Of a DNA stretch of 64,000 bases, positions 62,654 through 64,000 are shown one piece after another. The notes under the pieces are model-generated. The model worked only from the letters and a program-made list of their open reading frames with translations, had not been told where the DNA came from and searched no databases. The translations under genes and the position numbers were made by a program. Source of the DNA: Clostridiales bacterium mt11 (lineage in GTDB: Bacteria > Bacillota > Clostridia > Tissierellales > Tepidimicrobiaceae); contig LN874946.1 in the NCBI GenBank assembly GCA_001282665.1, forward strand, positions 647,717-711,716, read 5' to 3'. Every line of letters begins with the position of its first letter. The stretch's first letter is position 1.

Positions 62654-62786
62654 CTCAATAAATTCAGCCATACAAACTCTTTAAGATACTATTAATTATA
62701 AAAGCATATTTTGTTCAAATAAATTATAGGATAAATTGGAATTTATCTTTGAAAGTATATGAAAGCAACAATTTATATAATATTCC

Positions 62787-63428
62787 TTATGCTAAAAACT
62801 CTCTAAACTCATTTGTAAATTCTCTCAATCCTTCTGCACTTAGATGAACCTTATAATCACTCTCTCTCCACTCTTTAGGAATACCTTTAAATATCCCATC
62901 TGGGCAATCATACCCAACTTTTCTAGCCATTGCTACTGCAAATTCGTTAAATGCAGAGCCTACAGCAGTTATAATATTTTTGTCTTCAACCAAAGGAGCA
63001 TATACTATATTTTTTTCATCGATAAAACTAAACATTTCATTCATCTCTACGTATAATGAATTAGTAAACTTCCTATCTTTTAACAATCCCGCTTGTGCTA
63101 AATATATTGGGCCAGCACATATAGCCCCAATTACAAAATCATCATTGTCTTTGAATTGCTCTAGAAATTCTTTAATTTTTAAATCTCTAATGGAATCCCT
63201 TACATCACTACAGCCAGGCAGTATCAAGCAATCATAATCTTCAATATTAAATTCTTCATATGTTTTATGAGGTTGAATTAGTATTCCTTCTTCTGCATTA
63301 ACTGTATCTAAGCTAGAAGAAAATACTACAGTTTCAGAATCATACTCCCAACGAAACAATGAGCAAATATTACCAATTTCCTGCATACTAAAATTGGGAT
63401 AAACCATTAATGCAATTTTCTTATTCAT
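62787..63428 (-). CDS. DJ-1/PfpI family protein
   Basis: 213 residues. N-terminal KIALMVYPNFSMQEIG (GATase-like fold) and the nucleophile elbow GAICAGPIYLAQAG with the reactive Cys near 104. Family includes glyoxalase III/deglycase-like and chaperone-type enzymes; activity cannot be told. ATG at 63428, with GGGGG about ten bases upstream; a longer frame exists but starts before that site. Confidence 0.88.
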   Translation of the reverse strand: MNKKIALMVYPNFSMQEIGNICSLFRWEYDSETVVFSSSLDTVNAEEGILIQPHKTYEEFNIEDYDCLILPGCSDVRDSIRDLKIKEFLEQFKDNDDFVIGAICAGPIYLAQAGLLKDRKFTNSLYVEMNEMFSFIDEKNIVYAPLVEDKNIITAVGSAFNEFAVAMARKVGYDCPDGIFKGIPKEWRESDYKVHLSAEGLREFTNEFREFLA

Positions 63429-63628
63429 ATGTAAAATCCCCCTTTTCTCACATATCTTTCTTTTAATAAATTCCAATTTATTATTAAATTTAAATTATTC
63501 CACAACCTACTCTTATAAAATCAGCATTACCTCTATAATAAGACTACAAAGTCTTTTCCTAAGTAAACTATATAGTTGTTGTATACCTTTCACATCTTAT
63601 ACTGCATCTTTTATTGAAGTATCAGTCC

Positions 63629-64000
63629 TTATTTTATCTGGACACATTTTACAATTTGTTCAATATACTTTTTATTCGTCCAATCACAATTTGAACTAAT
63701 TGCTTCCATTAAAGCCCTTTCCCATGGTTCATAAGTAGCTGGGTCTTTTTTGGCAATAGCTTTTTTTAATAAGTTGCACAGTGTTCGATCTTTCCAAGAC
63801 ATAATTTCTTCATTCCATGCACCTCTGCAATAAAAGCAAGGAATATGTGAAAGCTCCGCCTTAAAATTATGTTCTTTCAATACGAACATTGCTTTTTCAT
63901 CATATGGGGAGGCTCCTACTGCAAATACGATAATTTTTTTATCTTTTAATCTTTCATAATGTTTTTTAAGAAAAGAAATGCCTGCAATCCCTGTAGCATA
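63629..64000 (-). CDS. Flavodoxin-domain protein, N-terminus beyond the window
   Basis: A 123-residue frame comes in from the right edge. IYATGIAGISFLKKHYERL-type sequence (visible part YATGIAGISFLKKHYE) and KKIIVFAVGASPYDE match the C-terminal half of flavodoxin-5/protoporphyrinogen-oxidase-like proteins, which bind FMN. A CFYCRGAW segment is also present. Function unknown; redox role likely. Confidence 0.7.
   Translation of the reverse strand, partial: YATGIAGISFLKKHYERLKDKKIIVFAVGASPYDEKAMFVLKEHNFKAELSHIPCFYCRGAWNEEIMSWKDRTLCNLLKKAIAKKDPATYEPWERALMEAISSNCDWTNKKYIEQIVKCVQIK

Noticed and set aside
1..64000. CRISPR arrays, insertion sequences, prophage genes
   Set aside because: No regularly spaced repeats, transposase, integrase or phage structural gene seen on reading; only the small scar at tRNA-Pro.

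Overview
The window is a low-GC, Gram-positive chromosome segment. Gene content and order match the Bacillus/Clostridium translation and cell-division supercluster: rpmB, asp23, recG, plsX, acpP, rnc, smc, ftsY, ylxM, ffh, rpsP, khpA, rimM, trmD, rplS, rbgA, rnhB. A YlbJ homologue, only expected in endospore formers, together with ThiT, RqcH, SepF and DivIVA points to a spore-forming anaerobic Clostridia member. A Tissierellia-type relative is my inference from overall protein character; no 16S rRNA is present to settle it.

Layout. Almost everything is on the minus strand. About 1-16.7 kb holds a FliK/YlqG-like partial gene, RNase HII, the ribosome-assembly, tRNA-modification and SRP block, SMC, a radical SAM protein, RNase III, ACP, PlsX, L32, YlbN and acetate kinase. 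About 16.9-20.4 kb holds TmcAL and YlbJ on the plus strand around a patatin-like lipase. About 20.4-30 kb holds a coiled-coil protein, CoaD, RsmD, RecG, FakA-like kinase and Asp23, plus-strand L28, a TPP-riboswitch-controlled thiT-thiN pair, Rpe and RsgA. About 29.7-42.9 kb holds PrkC/Stp, RlmN, RsmB, a membrane zinc peptidase, Fmt, Def, PriA, CoaBC, omega, Gmk, RemA and YicC, in the classic order. About 43-53.4 kb holds RqcH (plus strand), PyrR, RluD, LspA, a DksA-like protein, a DAHP synthase and the ylmE-sepF-ylmG-ylmH-divIVA division block, preceded by a membrane-fusion-type protein and a small membrane protein.

From about 53.8 kb the character changes. A tRNA-Pro(GGG) is followed by a possible integration scar, a MerR-family gene killed by two nonsense codons but keeping its 19-bp-spacer promoter, a C-terminal nagA remnant, an intact BlaI/BlaR1-like pair with two matching operator boxes, TrpS, a HAD phosphatase and another gene remnant. 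It ends with a polyamine operon (bpsA-speD), a DJ-1/PfpI protein and a truncated flavodoxin-domain gene.

The most interesting points are these. bpsA-speD suggests aminopropyl or branched polyamine synthesis; its BpsA-like protein has a C-terminal zinc ribbon, and the operon has a roughly 420-nt leader with two terminator-like hairpins and a 10-codon mini-ORF. A 40-bp perfect palindrome sits just upstream of the RNase III gene. A 16-bp-arm palindrome overlaps the promoter of the ylxM-ffh operon. BlaI-type boxes and a MerR-type promoter are visible beside decaying genes. Several genes use TTG or GTG starts, and starts here were chosen by Shine-Dalgarno position.
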